Assembly (NCBI GenBank): GCA_910584185.1
Contig: CAJTYC010000066.1
Coordinates: 1-14,269 of the forward strand
Origin: an uncultured Muribaculaceae bacterium
Lineage (GTDB): Bacteria > Bacteroidota > Bacteroidia > Bacteroidales > Muribaculaceae
Direction: 5' to 3'
Length of the DNA: 14,269 nucleotides
The notes under the pieces were generated by a model. It had not been told where the DNA came from. It saw only the letters and a list, made by a program, of their open reading frames with translations, and did no database searches. Every line of letters starts with the position of its first letter. The stretch's first letter is position 1. The position numbers were made by a program, and so were the translations under genes. Positions 1-6,318 of this stretch are shown here, one piece after another.

Positions 1-2
1 GC

Positions 3-776
3 ACGTGTGTTACCATCGTTTATTTCCGGGGTGCGCCACGGTGGGCGACTGAATACGAACTCGCCATGGAGGTGATGGATATCAAGGACTCCCCCATGGC
101 TAAGGCCAACGACCCCGAACTCAAGAGTCTCGAAAACTACAATACGGAGATTCTGCTCGAAAAGTTCCAGGAACCGCGAATGAAAGCTGGCTCTGCACTC
201 AAGGAACTCAACTCTGCAAGCGATGCGTTCATATTACAATATTATGAGCAGCCCGACTCCGTGAAGGCCGCCTTCGGACACAAGCTCACTCGCAAGGACT
301 GGGAAAAATTAGCTCATATCAAAGATACATATCAGGATGTGCTCTTCACGGCCCCGATAGTCGCCACCAATGTGGCTTACCCACTCGTGCAGTACATGCA
401 CGATGAGCTAATCTCACCCGACCGCAAGTTCACATTCCTCGTGGGACACGACTCCAACCTCTCGTCAGTGGCAACAGCCCTCGGCATTGAGGAATACGAA
501 CTCCCCAACGCCATCGAAAAGAAAACCCCAATCGGCTCTAAGATTGTAATTGAGAAATTCGTAGGCCCCGACGGCAAGGAATATGCCGACGTAAACCTCG
601 TGTACCAATCAGTGGAACAGCTGAAAAACATGGACCTTCTCGACCTCGACAACCCGCCGATGATATATCCTCTGACATTCAAGGACATGCAGAAAAACGC
701 CGACGGCCTATACAACATGGCCGACGTGCTCGCACGCTTCGAACAGGCAATGGCAGCCTACCAGGCAATCCCATAA
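3..776 (+). CDS. Histidine acid phosphatase, glucose-1-phosphatase (Agp)-like, 3' part
   Basis: This is the C-terminal part of a histidine acid phosphatase (branch 2), periplasmic in known members, which hydrolyses sugar phosphates or phytate-like monoesters through a phospho-histidine. The frame is open from base 3; the N-terminal half with the signal peptide and the RHGxR catalytic motif lies outside the window. Counting from the Met at 66, the proton-donor motif GHDSN is at residues 127-131 (His128, Asp129; His codon 447-449). Long stretches match what I recall of E. coli Agp: KDSP, DAFILQYYE, YQDVLFTAP, NVAYPLV, TPIGSKIV and VYQSVEQLKN. The segment before residue 1 (bases 3-50) shows no recognisable family similarity. 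TAA is at 774-776. Family assignment is strong. Glucose-1-phosphate as the substrate is inference, since phytases share this fold. Confidence 0.88.
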   Translation, partial: TCVTIVYFRGAPRWATEYELAMEVMDIKDSPMAKANDPELKSLENYNTEILLEKFQEPRMKAGSALKELNSASDAFILQYYEQPDSVKAAFGHKLTRKDWEKLAHIKDTYQDVLFTAPIVATNVAYPLVQYMHDELISPDRKFTFLVGHDSNLSSVATALGIEEYELPNAIEKKTPIGSKIVIEKFVGPDGKEYADVNLVYQSVEQLKNMDLLDLDNPPMIYPLTFKDMQKNADGLYNMADVLARFEQAMAAYQAIP

Positions 777-832
777 CAAGAAGCAATCTGCATAAACATC
801 CCCATAAAAACCCTAATACCCATACTATACCC

Positions 833-865
833 AAGGCGCAGCCCCACCAAACGGAGCTGCGCCTT
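833..865. terminator. Inverted repeat downstream of the phosphatase gene, possible terminator
   Basis: AAGGCGCAGC (833-842) is perfectly complementary to GCTGCGCCTT (856-865) with a 13-base loop. It lies 57 bases past the phosphatase stop and before the terminator of the opposing tRNA gene. Neither side has a T-run (AAATTAGG follows on the plus strand), so it is either a weak or factor-assisted terminator, or an RNA 3'-end hairpin. Confidence 0.45.
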
Positions 866-886
866 AAATTAGGGGTGATGACCCAT

Positions 887-930
887 AAAAAAGAGGTGCT
901 CGCCTGATGCGCATTGCGCTTCAGACGAGC
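887..930 (-). terminator. Intrinsic terminator of tRNA-Val
   Basis: Read on the minus strand, GCTCGTCTGA (930-921) pairs with TCAGGCGAGC (907-898) with one G-U pair. After one T/T position (908, 920) an inner GCGC/GCGC stem closes on a 3-base loop at 913-915. The hairpin is followed by ACCTCTTTTTT, with the T-run complementary to A887-A892. This is a textbook rho-independent terminator, 18 bases past the tRNA 3' end. Confidence 0.85.
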
Positions 931-947
931 TGGGGATTGTGGGGAAG

Positions 948-1022
948 TGGGTGATGACGGATTCGAACCGCCGACCCTCTGCTTGTAAGGCAGATGCTCT
1001 AAACCAGCTGAGCTAATCACCC
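948..1022 (-). tRNA. tRNA-Val (anticodon UAC)
   Basis: The minus strand folds into a complete cloverleaf. The acceptor is GGGTGAT (1022-1016) with ATCACCC (955-949), the D-arm is GCTC...GAGC, the anticodon stem is TCTGC/GCAGA with loop CTTACAA, and the T-arm is GGCGG-TTCGAAT-CCGTC with one G-U pair. The anticodon TAC is at 987-985 and reads GUA and other GUN valine codons. The sequence is very close to what I recall of E. coli tRNA-Val(UAC). The discriminator A is at 948, and no CCA is encoded (CTT follows), so CCA must be added enzymatically. It is a stand-alone gene with its own promoter and terminator. Confidence 0.97.
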
Positions 1023-1033
1023 GTTTGCGAGTG

Positions 1034-1065
1034 CAAAGTTATAACTTTTTTTTCATTCCACCAAA
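1034..1065 (-). promoter_or_regulatory. Bacteroidetes-type promoter of tRNA-Val
   Basis: On the minus strand, TTTG (1065-1062) is followed after 20 bases by TAACTTTG (1041-1034). This is an exact match to the Bacteroidetes primary sigma pattern TTTG-N19-21-TAnnTTTG. Transcription would start near 1027-1029, a few bases before the tRNA 5' end at 1022. Confidence 0.75.
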
Positions 1066-1074
1066 TTTTTTCGC

Positions 1075-1082
1075 TATTTTTG
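1075..1082 (+). promoter_or_regulatory. Candidate -7 element for queA
   Basis: TATTTTTG fits TAnnTTTG exactly, about 90 bases before the queA ATG. The expected -33 position (about 1050-1056) is T-rich but has no clean TTTG, so the call rests on the -7 box alone. It lies back-to-back with the divergent tRNA-Val promoter. Confidence 0.4.
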
Positions 1083-1170
1083 TGCAAATTTTTTACTTTT
1101 CGTGAGTTTTAAGAGTCGCAATTTTTCCTCAATAGACTCTAAAAATTCACCTAAATATCTAAATATCAAA

Positions 1171-2430
1171 ATGGTAAAAAATATCCTCATATCAGATTAC
1201 CTATATCCTCTCCCCGACGAAAAAATTGCACGCCACCCCCTCTCCCAACGCGACGCATGCAAGCTACTCGTCTCCACAAACCCGGGAGAAATGGCCCATC
1301 ACGCCTTTTCTGACCTTCCCGACTTGATTCCCACTGACTCACTGCTCGTATGCAACGACACCCGCGTAATAAACGCCCGCATACGCTTTCGTAAGGACAC
1401 CGGTTCACAAATCGAGACCTTCCTCCTCGAGCCCCTCCATCCGCACGACTATGTGCTGATGTTCCAAGCCCGCAACAGCTGCAAATGGGCATGCCTCGTC
1501 GGGAACCTGAAGCGCTGGAAAAACCAAGACCTGACAAAAACTCTCGAAATCGAGGGACAAAAGGTCACGCTGACAGCACACCGCGAAGAACCGCTGGCCG
1601 GCAACGCCCACGCCATCACTTTCTCCTGGGACAACCCCGACATCACTTTCGCCTCTATTGTAGATGCCGCCGGATTCATACCTATTCCTCCTTATCTGAA
1701 ACGCGACTCCGAGGCTTCCGACGCAGACGATTACCAAACAATATATGCTGACGCGAAAGGCTCCGTAGCAGCACCCACCGCCGGGCTTCATTTCACCCCC
1801 GAAACTTTCGCCAGCCTCCGCAACAACGGTGTCACCATCGAACACGTTACCCTGCACGTGGGAGCCGGCACATTCCAACCCGTCAAATCGGAGCACATCG
1901 GTGGCCACCCAATGCACACGGAGTCTTTTTCTGTCACTCCGGAGCTGATATGCGCACTCATCCAAGCCATCGAGACCGGCAAGCAGATTACCGCCGTGGG
2001 CACAACCACCGTCCGCACCCTCGAATCATTACCATATATCGGGCTGCACCTCCTCAACAACCACCCCGACCCTCTCCATGTGGACCAATGGGAGGCTTAC
2101 GACACCGATATCGACGGCAAGCAACGCCAAGAGCAGACCCTCACCTCACTCCACGCCCTGCTCGATTATATCAACACACATAAGCTCTCCGCCCTAACCG
2201 CCGACACTTCGATTATGATAGCGCCGGGCTTCGAGTGGAGAATCGTCAACGCCATGGTGACCAATTTCCATCAGCCCGGAAGCACGCTGCTCCTGCTCGT
2301 ATCATCTTTCCTCGGCGACGGCGAGCCTTCACCATCACAATCACCTCGCTGGCGTGCAATCTATGAGGAAGCCCTCGCCAACGGTTACAGGTTCCTCTCA
2401 TATGGCGACGCTTGCTATTTCAAACCCTGA
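1171..2430 (+). CDS. queA: S-adenosylmethionine:tRNA ribosyltransferase-isomerase, long Bacteroidetes form
   Basis: QueA transfers and isomerises the ribosyl moiety of AdoMet onto 7-aminomethyl-7-deazaguanine at G34 of GUN-anticodon tRNAs, giving epoxyqueuosine; it is cytoplasmic. Family motifs run in order: NDTRVINAR (62-70), a GSVAAPTAGLHFTPE block (197-211), HVGAGTFQPV (229-238), GGHPMHTESF (244-253), GTTTVRTLES (277-286), and MVTNFHQPGSTLLLLVSSF (362-380). The start is ATG 1171, giving 419 residues and an N-terminus (ILISDYLYPLP) that matches the family. A GTG at 1102 would add an AT-rich, unconserved 23-residue tail. At 419 residues it is longer than the E. coli enzyme (356), with extra sequence around 90-150 (FQARNSCKWACLVGNLKRWK), as in the Bacteroidetes long form. 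No Shine-Dalgarno is visible. aroA starts 36 bases later. Whether this form has the same substrate as classical QueA is not shown. Confidence 0.92.
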   Translation: MVKNILISDYLYPLPDEKIARHPLSQRDACKLLVSTNPGEMAHHAFSDLPDLIPTDSLLVCNDTRVINARIRFRKDTGSQIETFLLEPLHPHDYVLMFQARNSCKWACLVGNLKRWKNQDLTKTLEIEGQKVTLTAHREEPLAGNAHAITFSWDNPDITFASIVDAAGFIPIPPYLKRDSEASDADDYQTIYADAKGSVAAPTAGLHFTPETFASLRNNGVTIEHVTLHVGAGTFQPVKSEHIGGHPMHTESFSVTPELICALIQAIETGKQITAVGTTTVRTLESLPYIGLHLLNNHPDPLHVDQWEAYDTDIDGKQRQEQTLTSLHALLDYINTHKLSALTADTSIMIAPGFEWRIVNAMVTNFHQPGSTLLLLVSSFLGDGEPSPSQSPRWRAIYEEALANGYRFLSYGDACYFKP

Positions 2431-2466
2431 TAAGAGTCTCTCTTATTCACCACACCTCTTCAATAA

Positions 2467-3633
2467 GTGCAAACAATCACCCTACCCGGCTCAAAGAGCA
2501 TCGCAGCCCGCGCCATGATTCTGAAACGTGCGCTCGGCCCCATAATCTCTCTCTCCAACCTGCCGAACTGCGACGACACCAACGAACTCGCAAGCGCCCT
2601 GAAGATTTATGACAAGGAGACTGCCGGCCCCGAAATCATAAATCTTGGCAACGGGGGCACTTCCTTGCGGTTTTTTCTCGCGCTCGCTGCCTCCACCCCG
2701 GGCTTCAAGGGGGTGATAGAGTGCGGCGACCAACTCCGACGCCGCCCTATAGCACCGCTGATTGAGGCCCTCCGCTCTGCCGGTGCCGACATCAAGTGTC
2801 TAAACAACGACATGCGTCCTCCGCTGCTCGTCACCGGTGCCAAACTGTCAAACCACGGCATTAACCTCGACCTTAACACCTCAAGCCAGTTCGCATCTGC
2901 GCTATTACTCGCCTCCCCGCTTTGGAGCGCGCCCTACACTATTCCCACGGGAGCTGACGTAACTTCGCGCCCATATCTCGACATGTCGGAGAAAATGCTA
3001 AAATTATTCAGCAACTTTTCCGATCATACCGATACATATACCATAGAGTCAGATTGGTCGGCCGCAGCTTTCTTCTACGAATACGCGCGCCTAAATCCGG
3101 GCACATCTCTAAGGCTGCCGCATCTCACCCCTCCCGGCCAATCATTACAGGGAGACTCTGCAGCAGCCCGTCTCTTCGCGATGCTCGATGTCGACACCAC
3201 ATTCAACTCCGACGGCTCCGCCACCATCTGCACACGCCACAAATCTGCACGACCGGGCGGTGCGCCCCTTCTCCTCAATATGAAAGACACCCCCGACCTC
3301 GTGCCTCCTATCGCAGTGTGTGCCTGCATGTGCGGCACAAGATTCTCGATGCATGGCGTCAAGAGCCTGCGCTTCAAGGAGTCTGACCGCATAGCCACCC
3401 TCTGCTCCGAATTGCGCAAGGCCGGCTTCATACTGACAGCCGGCGACGACTCCCTATGCTGGTACGGAGACACCTGCGCACCCTCTGCCTCAGGCATATT
3501 CGACAGCCACAACGACCACCGTATAGCCATGGCACTCGCCGCAGCCGGCATACCTCCACATCGCATCAAGAACTCAGAATGCGTGTCTAAATCATTCCCC
3601 GATTTCTACAACATCATCGCCTCAAACAGATAA
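2467..3633 (+). CDS. aroA: 3-phosphoshikimate 1-carboxyvinyltransferase (EPSP synthase)
   Basis: AroA joins shikimate-3-phosphate and phosphoenolpyruvate to make EPSP, the sixth step of the shikimate pathway to chorismate. Recognisable sites in order: PGSKSIAAR (7-15, Lys10/Ser11/Arg15 for PEP and S3P binding), NGGTSLR (62-68), RRPIAPLIEALRSAGAD (92-108), SSQFASALLL (139-148), TPDL with the catalytic Asp277, FKESDR (303-308, catalytic Glu305), NDHRIAMAL (349-357, His351/Arg352) and SKSFPDFYN (374-382, Lys375). All core catalytic positions are present. The start must be GTG 2467: an in-frame TAA immediately precedes it (2464-2466) and no later Met comes before the PGSKS motif. The protein is therefore short at the N-terminus (388 residues against 427 in E. 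coli, as I recall). It is probably co-transcribed with queA. Confidence 0.93.
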   Translation: MQTITLPGSKSIAARAMILKRALGPIISLSNLPNCDDTNELASALKIYDKETAGPEIINLGNGGTSLRFFLALAASTPGFKGVIECGDQLRRRPIAPLIEALRSAGADIKCLNNDMRPPLLVTGAKLSNHGINLDLNTSSQFASALLLASPLWSAPYTIPTGADVTSRPYLDMSEKMLKLFSNFSDHTDTYTIESDWSAAAFFYEYARLNPGTSLRLPHLTPPGQSLQGDSAAARLFAMLDVDTTFNSDGSATICTRHKSARPGGAPLLLNMKDTPDLVPPIAVCACMCGTRFSMHGVKSLRFKESDRIATLCSELRKAGFILTAGDDSLCWYGDTCAPSASGIFDSHNDHRIAMALAAAGIPPHRIKNSECVSKSFPDFYNIIASNR

Positions 3634-3657
3634 TCTGCAAAATCTTTTTTAACACTC

Positions 3658-3691
3658 TTGGCAAAAATCTCAAAAATTATTCGTAAATTTG
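3658..3691 (+). promoter_or_regulatory. Predicted promoter of the yqeY-type gene
   Basis: TAAATTTG at 3684-3691 is an exact TAnnTTTG -7 box. A TTG at 3658-3660 lies 23 bases upstream, slightly long for the usual 19-21 spacing. It sits in an AT-rich gap after the aroA stop, with ATG 3728 about 30 bases past the expected transcription start. It may drive yqeY and the serS cluster. Confidence 0.55.
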
Positions 3692-3727
3692 CAAGTTAAT
3701 AATGAATTAGACAAAAATTTACGAAAT

Positions 3728-4183
3728 ATGAATCTTTTTGACCAGGTCAGCGAAGACATAAAGAAAGCAATGCTCGCACGCGACAAGGTGCGCCTCGAAG
3801 CTTTGCGCGGTGCAAAAAAAGAATTTCTCGAAGCCAAGACGGCTAAGGGCGCAAACGGTGAACTCTCCGACGAGAATGCCACCAAAATCATCGTTAAGAT
3901 GGTGAAGCAGCGCAAGGAAAGTGCAAAAATCTATCAGGAAAACAACCGCCCCGAACTCGCCGACAATGAGCTCGCCGAGGCCGCCGTGCTCGAGGAGTAC
4001 CTCCCCAAGCAGCTGAGTGCCGACGAACTCGACGCGGAGCTCCGCGCCATCGTGGCCGAGACCGGTGCCGCAGGCCCGCGCGACATGGGCAAGGTGATGG
4101 GCATAGCCTCCAAACGCCTCGCCGGACGTGCCGAAGGCCGAGCTATCTCCGAAGCCGTCAAGAATATCCTCAACTCTCTCTAA
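3728..4183 (+). CDS. GatB/YqeY family protein
   Basis: This 151-residue protein belongs to the YqeY family, which resembles the C-terminal tRNA-binding part of the GatB amidotransferase subunit but stands alone and has no settled function. Family features are an N-terminal helical domain with LRGAKKEFLEAK (26-37), the conserved QRKESAKIYQENNRPELADNE block (61-81), EEYLPKQLSADEL (89-101), and the C-terminal GKVMGIASKRLAGRAEG (121-137). The start is ATG 3728; an upstream TTG at 3689 in the same frame would run through the promoter's -7 box and adds unconserved sequence. serS follows after 62 bases, and the pairing fits a tRNA-related role without proving one. Its own promoter is predicted at 3658-3691. 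Confidence 0.88.
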   Translation: MNLFDQVSEDIKKAMLARDKVRLEALRGAKKEFLEAKTAKGANGELSDENATKIIVKMVKQRKESAKIYQENNRPELADNELAEAAVLEEYLPKQLSADELDAELRAIVAETGAAGPRDMGKVMGIASKRLAGRAEGRAISEAVKNILNSL

Positions 4184-4211
4184 TCTTCCTCTCTATATTC
4201 CTCACTCTCCC

Positions 4212-4244
4212 AAATCAGAAGGAATTTTAAATTCTAAATCAGAA
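4212..4244 (+). repeat. Palindrome between short direct repeats in the serS leader
   Basis: AAATCAGAA occurs at 4212-4220 and again at 4236-4244, immediately before the serS ATG (4246). Between them is the 13-base palindrome GAATTTTAAATTC (4222-4234). No TAnnTTTG promoter is evident in this gap. It could be an operator, a processing signal or chance in AT-rich sequence. Confidence 0.35.
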
Positions 4245-4245
4245 A

Positions 4246-5517
4246 ATGCTTACACTTCAAAACATAAAGGCTGACCCCGAATATATCATCAGCCGCCTCG
4301 CCGTCAAGGGGTTTGACGGCAGGGAAGTTATAACCCGCGTACTCGAAATTGACACCAACCGCCGCGCCCTGCAGCAAAAAACCGACGGCGACGCTGCTCG
4401 CCTCAACAAGCTCGCCGCCTCTATCGGAGCCCTCATGAAGGCCGGCAAGCGCGACGAGGCCGAGGCTGCCAAGGCCGAGGTGGCTGAAATCAAAAACGCC
4501 ACGAAAGTCCTTCAGGAACAGCTCGCTCAGTGCGAACAGCAGATACGCGAACTCCTTCTCACCGTGCCCAACACTCCCTGCGAGGCTGTGCCGGAAGGCC
4601 GCACCGCCGAAGACAATGTGGTGGAGAAAACCGGAGGCGTGATTCCCGAACTCCCCGAAGATGCACTCCCCCACTGGGAACTCGCTGCCAAATATGGCAT
4701 AATCGACTTCGAGCTGGGCGTAAAGGTGACCGGTGCCGGCTTCCCGTTCTATGTAGGCAAGGGCGCACGCCTGCAACGCGCCCTCATCCAGTTCTTCCTC
4801 GACGAAGCCTGGAAGGCCGGTTACACCGAAGTGGAACCCCCGTTCGTAGTCAACGAAGCCTCCGGCTACGGCACAGGCCAGCTCCCCGACAAGGAGGGGC
4901 AGATGTATCATGTCAACCTCGACAACCTCTACCTCATACCCACCGCCGAAGTGCCCGTGACCAACATCTATCGCGACGTGATTATACCCGAAGCCGAACT
5001 CCCCAAGAAAAACTGCGCCTACTCTCCCTGCTGGCGTCGTGAGGCAGGAAGCTACGGCAAGGATGTGCGCGGCCTTAACCGACTCCATCAGTTCGACAAG
5101 GTGGAAATCGTGCGCGTAGAACGCCCCGAGGACTCTTACGCTGCCCTCGAGGAGATGAAAGATCACGTGCAGGGTCTGCTCGAAAAGCTCGGACTTCCCT
5201 GGCATATACTCCGCCTCTGCGGCGGTGACATGAGCTTCACCTCTGCCATAACCTTCGACTTCGAAGTGTGGAGCGCTGCCCAGAAACGCTGGCTCGAGGT
5301 CTCTTCGGTTTCCAATTTCGAGACTTATCAGGCCAACCGCCTCAAATGCCGCTACCGTGGCGCCGACAAGAAGATGCACCTCTGCCACACGCTCAATGGC
5401 TCGGCTCTCGCCCTGCCACGCATCGTGGCCGCACTGCTCGAAAATAACCAGACCCCGGAAGGTATCATCGTGCCGGAGTGCCTCCGCAAGTACACCGGAT
5501 TCGACATAATCAATTAA
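4246..5517 (+). CDS. serS: Seryl-tRNA synthetase
   Basis: SerS is a class II aminoacyl-tRNA synthetase that charges tRNA-Ser (and tRNA-Sec where present) with serine. The 423-residue length is normal for the bacterial enzyme. Residues about 27-104 form the charged, alanine-rich antiparallel coiled-coil arm that grips the long variable arm of tRNA-Ser. The catalytic domain follows: TAEVPVTN (233-240, serine pocket), motif 2 as CWRREAGSYGKDVRGLNR (262-279) followed by HQFDKVEI (281-288), and motif 3 around LNGSALALPRIVAALLEN (383-400). ATG 4246 gives the standard N-terminus MLTLQNIKADPEYI. The downstream pseudokinase begins 23 bases after the stop. The coding strand is strongly biased to C-ending codons, which produces a long antisense open frame that is not a gene. 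Confidence 0.97.
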   Translation: MLTLQNIKADPEYIISRLAVKGFDGREVITRVLEIDTNRRALQQKTDGDAARLNKLAASIGALMKAGKRDEAEAAKAEVAEIKNATKVLQEQLAQCEQQIRELLLTVPNTPCEAVPEGRTAEDNVVEKTGGVIPELPEDALPHWELAAKYGIIDFELGVKVTGAGFPFYVGKGARLQRALIQFFLDEAWKAGYTEVEPPFVVNEASGYGTGQLPDKEGQMYHVNLDNLYLIPTAEVPVTNIYRDVIIPEAELPKKNCAYSPCWRREAGSYGKDVRGLNRLHQFDKVEIVRVERPEDSYAALEEMKDHVQGLLEKLGLPWHILRLCGGDMSFTSAITFDFEVWSAAQKRWLEVSSVSNFETYQANRLKCRYRGADKKMHLCHTLNGSALALPRIVAALLENNQTPEGIIVPECLRKYTGFDIIN

Positions 5518-5540
5518 TTTCCCCCAAAAAACTTTTCCCA

Positions 5541-6317
5541 TTGGACGAAAGCAAAGCATACATAAGCAAGGAGGAGAAAAAAATCCCCATTAATGATCCG
5601 ACCGGCAAATGGTCTGACCTAACACTTCTGCCCGAATGGGAAGAGGAGTATTATGATATCTTCACTGTGCGCAAGCATGGCAAGTGGATTATGCTCAAGG
5701 CCCTGAAGACCGAGTATAGAGACAAACCGGAATTCAAGGAAATGCTCGAACAGGAGTTCGACACGCGCTACAACCTCGCCCACCCCAACATCGTCATGGT
5801 CAACGACCTTGAGGATGTGCCGGGCGTGGGCATGGCTATCGTCACCGACGACGTCTACGGCTATTCGCTGCGCCGCCTCATCGACGAGAAGCGTCTGACT
5901 CCCAAGATTGTGCACCGCCTGCAGACTCAGCTCCTCGACGCCATGCAGTATATCCAGGAAAACCACATCGTGCATCACCCCATCACCCCCGAAAACATCA
6001 TCTTCACCGAATATAACGAGAACCTGAAGCTCACCAACGTGGGGTATGACCAGCATTCACGGCTTTCCCAAAACGACGCCCTGGCCGACATAAGAAGCTA
6101 TGGCGAGGTGCTCGGCGAGGTGCTCGACCATCTCCCCACTTCGCTGCCTCGCCTGCGCCGCATTTCCGACAAGTGCAAGGCCAACGACAAGGCTTTCTCC
6201 ACCGTGGCCGACATTCAACTCGCCGTGGAGAGACGCAACTCCGCCCAGATTTATTATCTGCTCGTGGCTTTCATCACCGCTATGCTTTTATTGTTGTTCT
6301 GGCTAACTCTTAAGTAA
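5541..6317 (+). CDS. Membrane-anchored protein kinase-like protein, predicted pseudokinase
   Basis: The 258 residues carry a Ser/Thr kinase-like domain (about 35-230) and one C-terminal transmembrane helix (about 237-256, IYYLLVAFITAMLLLLFWL) with almost nothing after it, so the domain should face the cytoplasm as a tail-anchored protein. The fold is traced by Lys53 in IMLKALK (VAIK-like), Glu70 or Glu72 in the helix C region, HPNIV (81-85), HHPITPENIIF (145-155) in place of HRDLKPEN, LKLTNVG (162-168) in place of the DFG strand, and DIRSYGEVLGEVL (183-195). The catalytic Asp is Pro147, the loop Lys is Thr149 and the DFG Asp is Asn166; no glycine-rich loop is seen. This implies no ordinary phosphotransfer. 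The start is TTG 5541; the alternative GTG 5478 overlaps serS by 40 bases, and there is no early ATG. The next gene begins 1 bp after the stop. Confidence 0.8.
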   Translation: MDESKAYISKEEKKIPINDPTGKWSDLTLLPEWEEEYYDIFTVRKHGKWIMLKALKTEYRDKPEFKEMLEQEFDTRYNLAHPNIVMVNDLEDVPGVGMAIVTDDVYGYSLRRLIDEKRLTPKIVHRLQTQLLDAMQYIQENHIVHHPITPENIIFTEYNENLKLTNVGYDQHSRLSQNDALADIRSYGEVLGEVLDHLPTSLPRLRRISDKCKANDKAFSTVADIQLAVERRNSAQIYYLLVAFITAMLLLLFWLTLK

Positions 6318-6318
6318 A

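Noticed and set aside
31..48. VRHGGR read in another frame, resembling the RHGxR motif of histidine acid phosphatases
   Set aside because: It is in the wrong frame and only about 135 residues before the HD motif, whereas the Agp type needs roughly 270.
1102..1170. N-terminal extension of QueA from GTG 1102
   Set aside because: The extension is AT-rich and unconserved; the family N-terminus begins right after ATG 1171.
1405..1965. 186-codon minus-strand frame opposite queA
   Set aside because: Shadow of queA with low-complexity G/V-rich translation and no motif.
5478..5540. Start of the pseudokinase at GTG 5478 inside serS
   Set aside because: It would add 21 residues encoded mostly by the end of serS in another frame; TTG 5541 begins where the sequence becomes protein-like. 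The choice remains moderately uncertain.
4234..5559. 441-codon open frame antisense to serS
   Set aside because: It mirrors serS almost base for base, has no family motif, and follows from the C-ending codon bias of serS; serS itself is complete and conserved.
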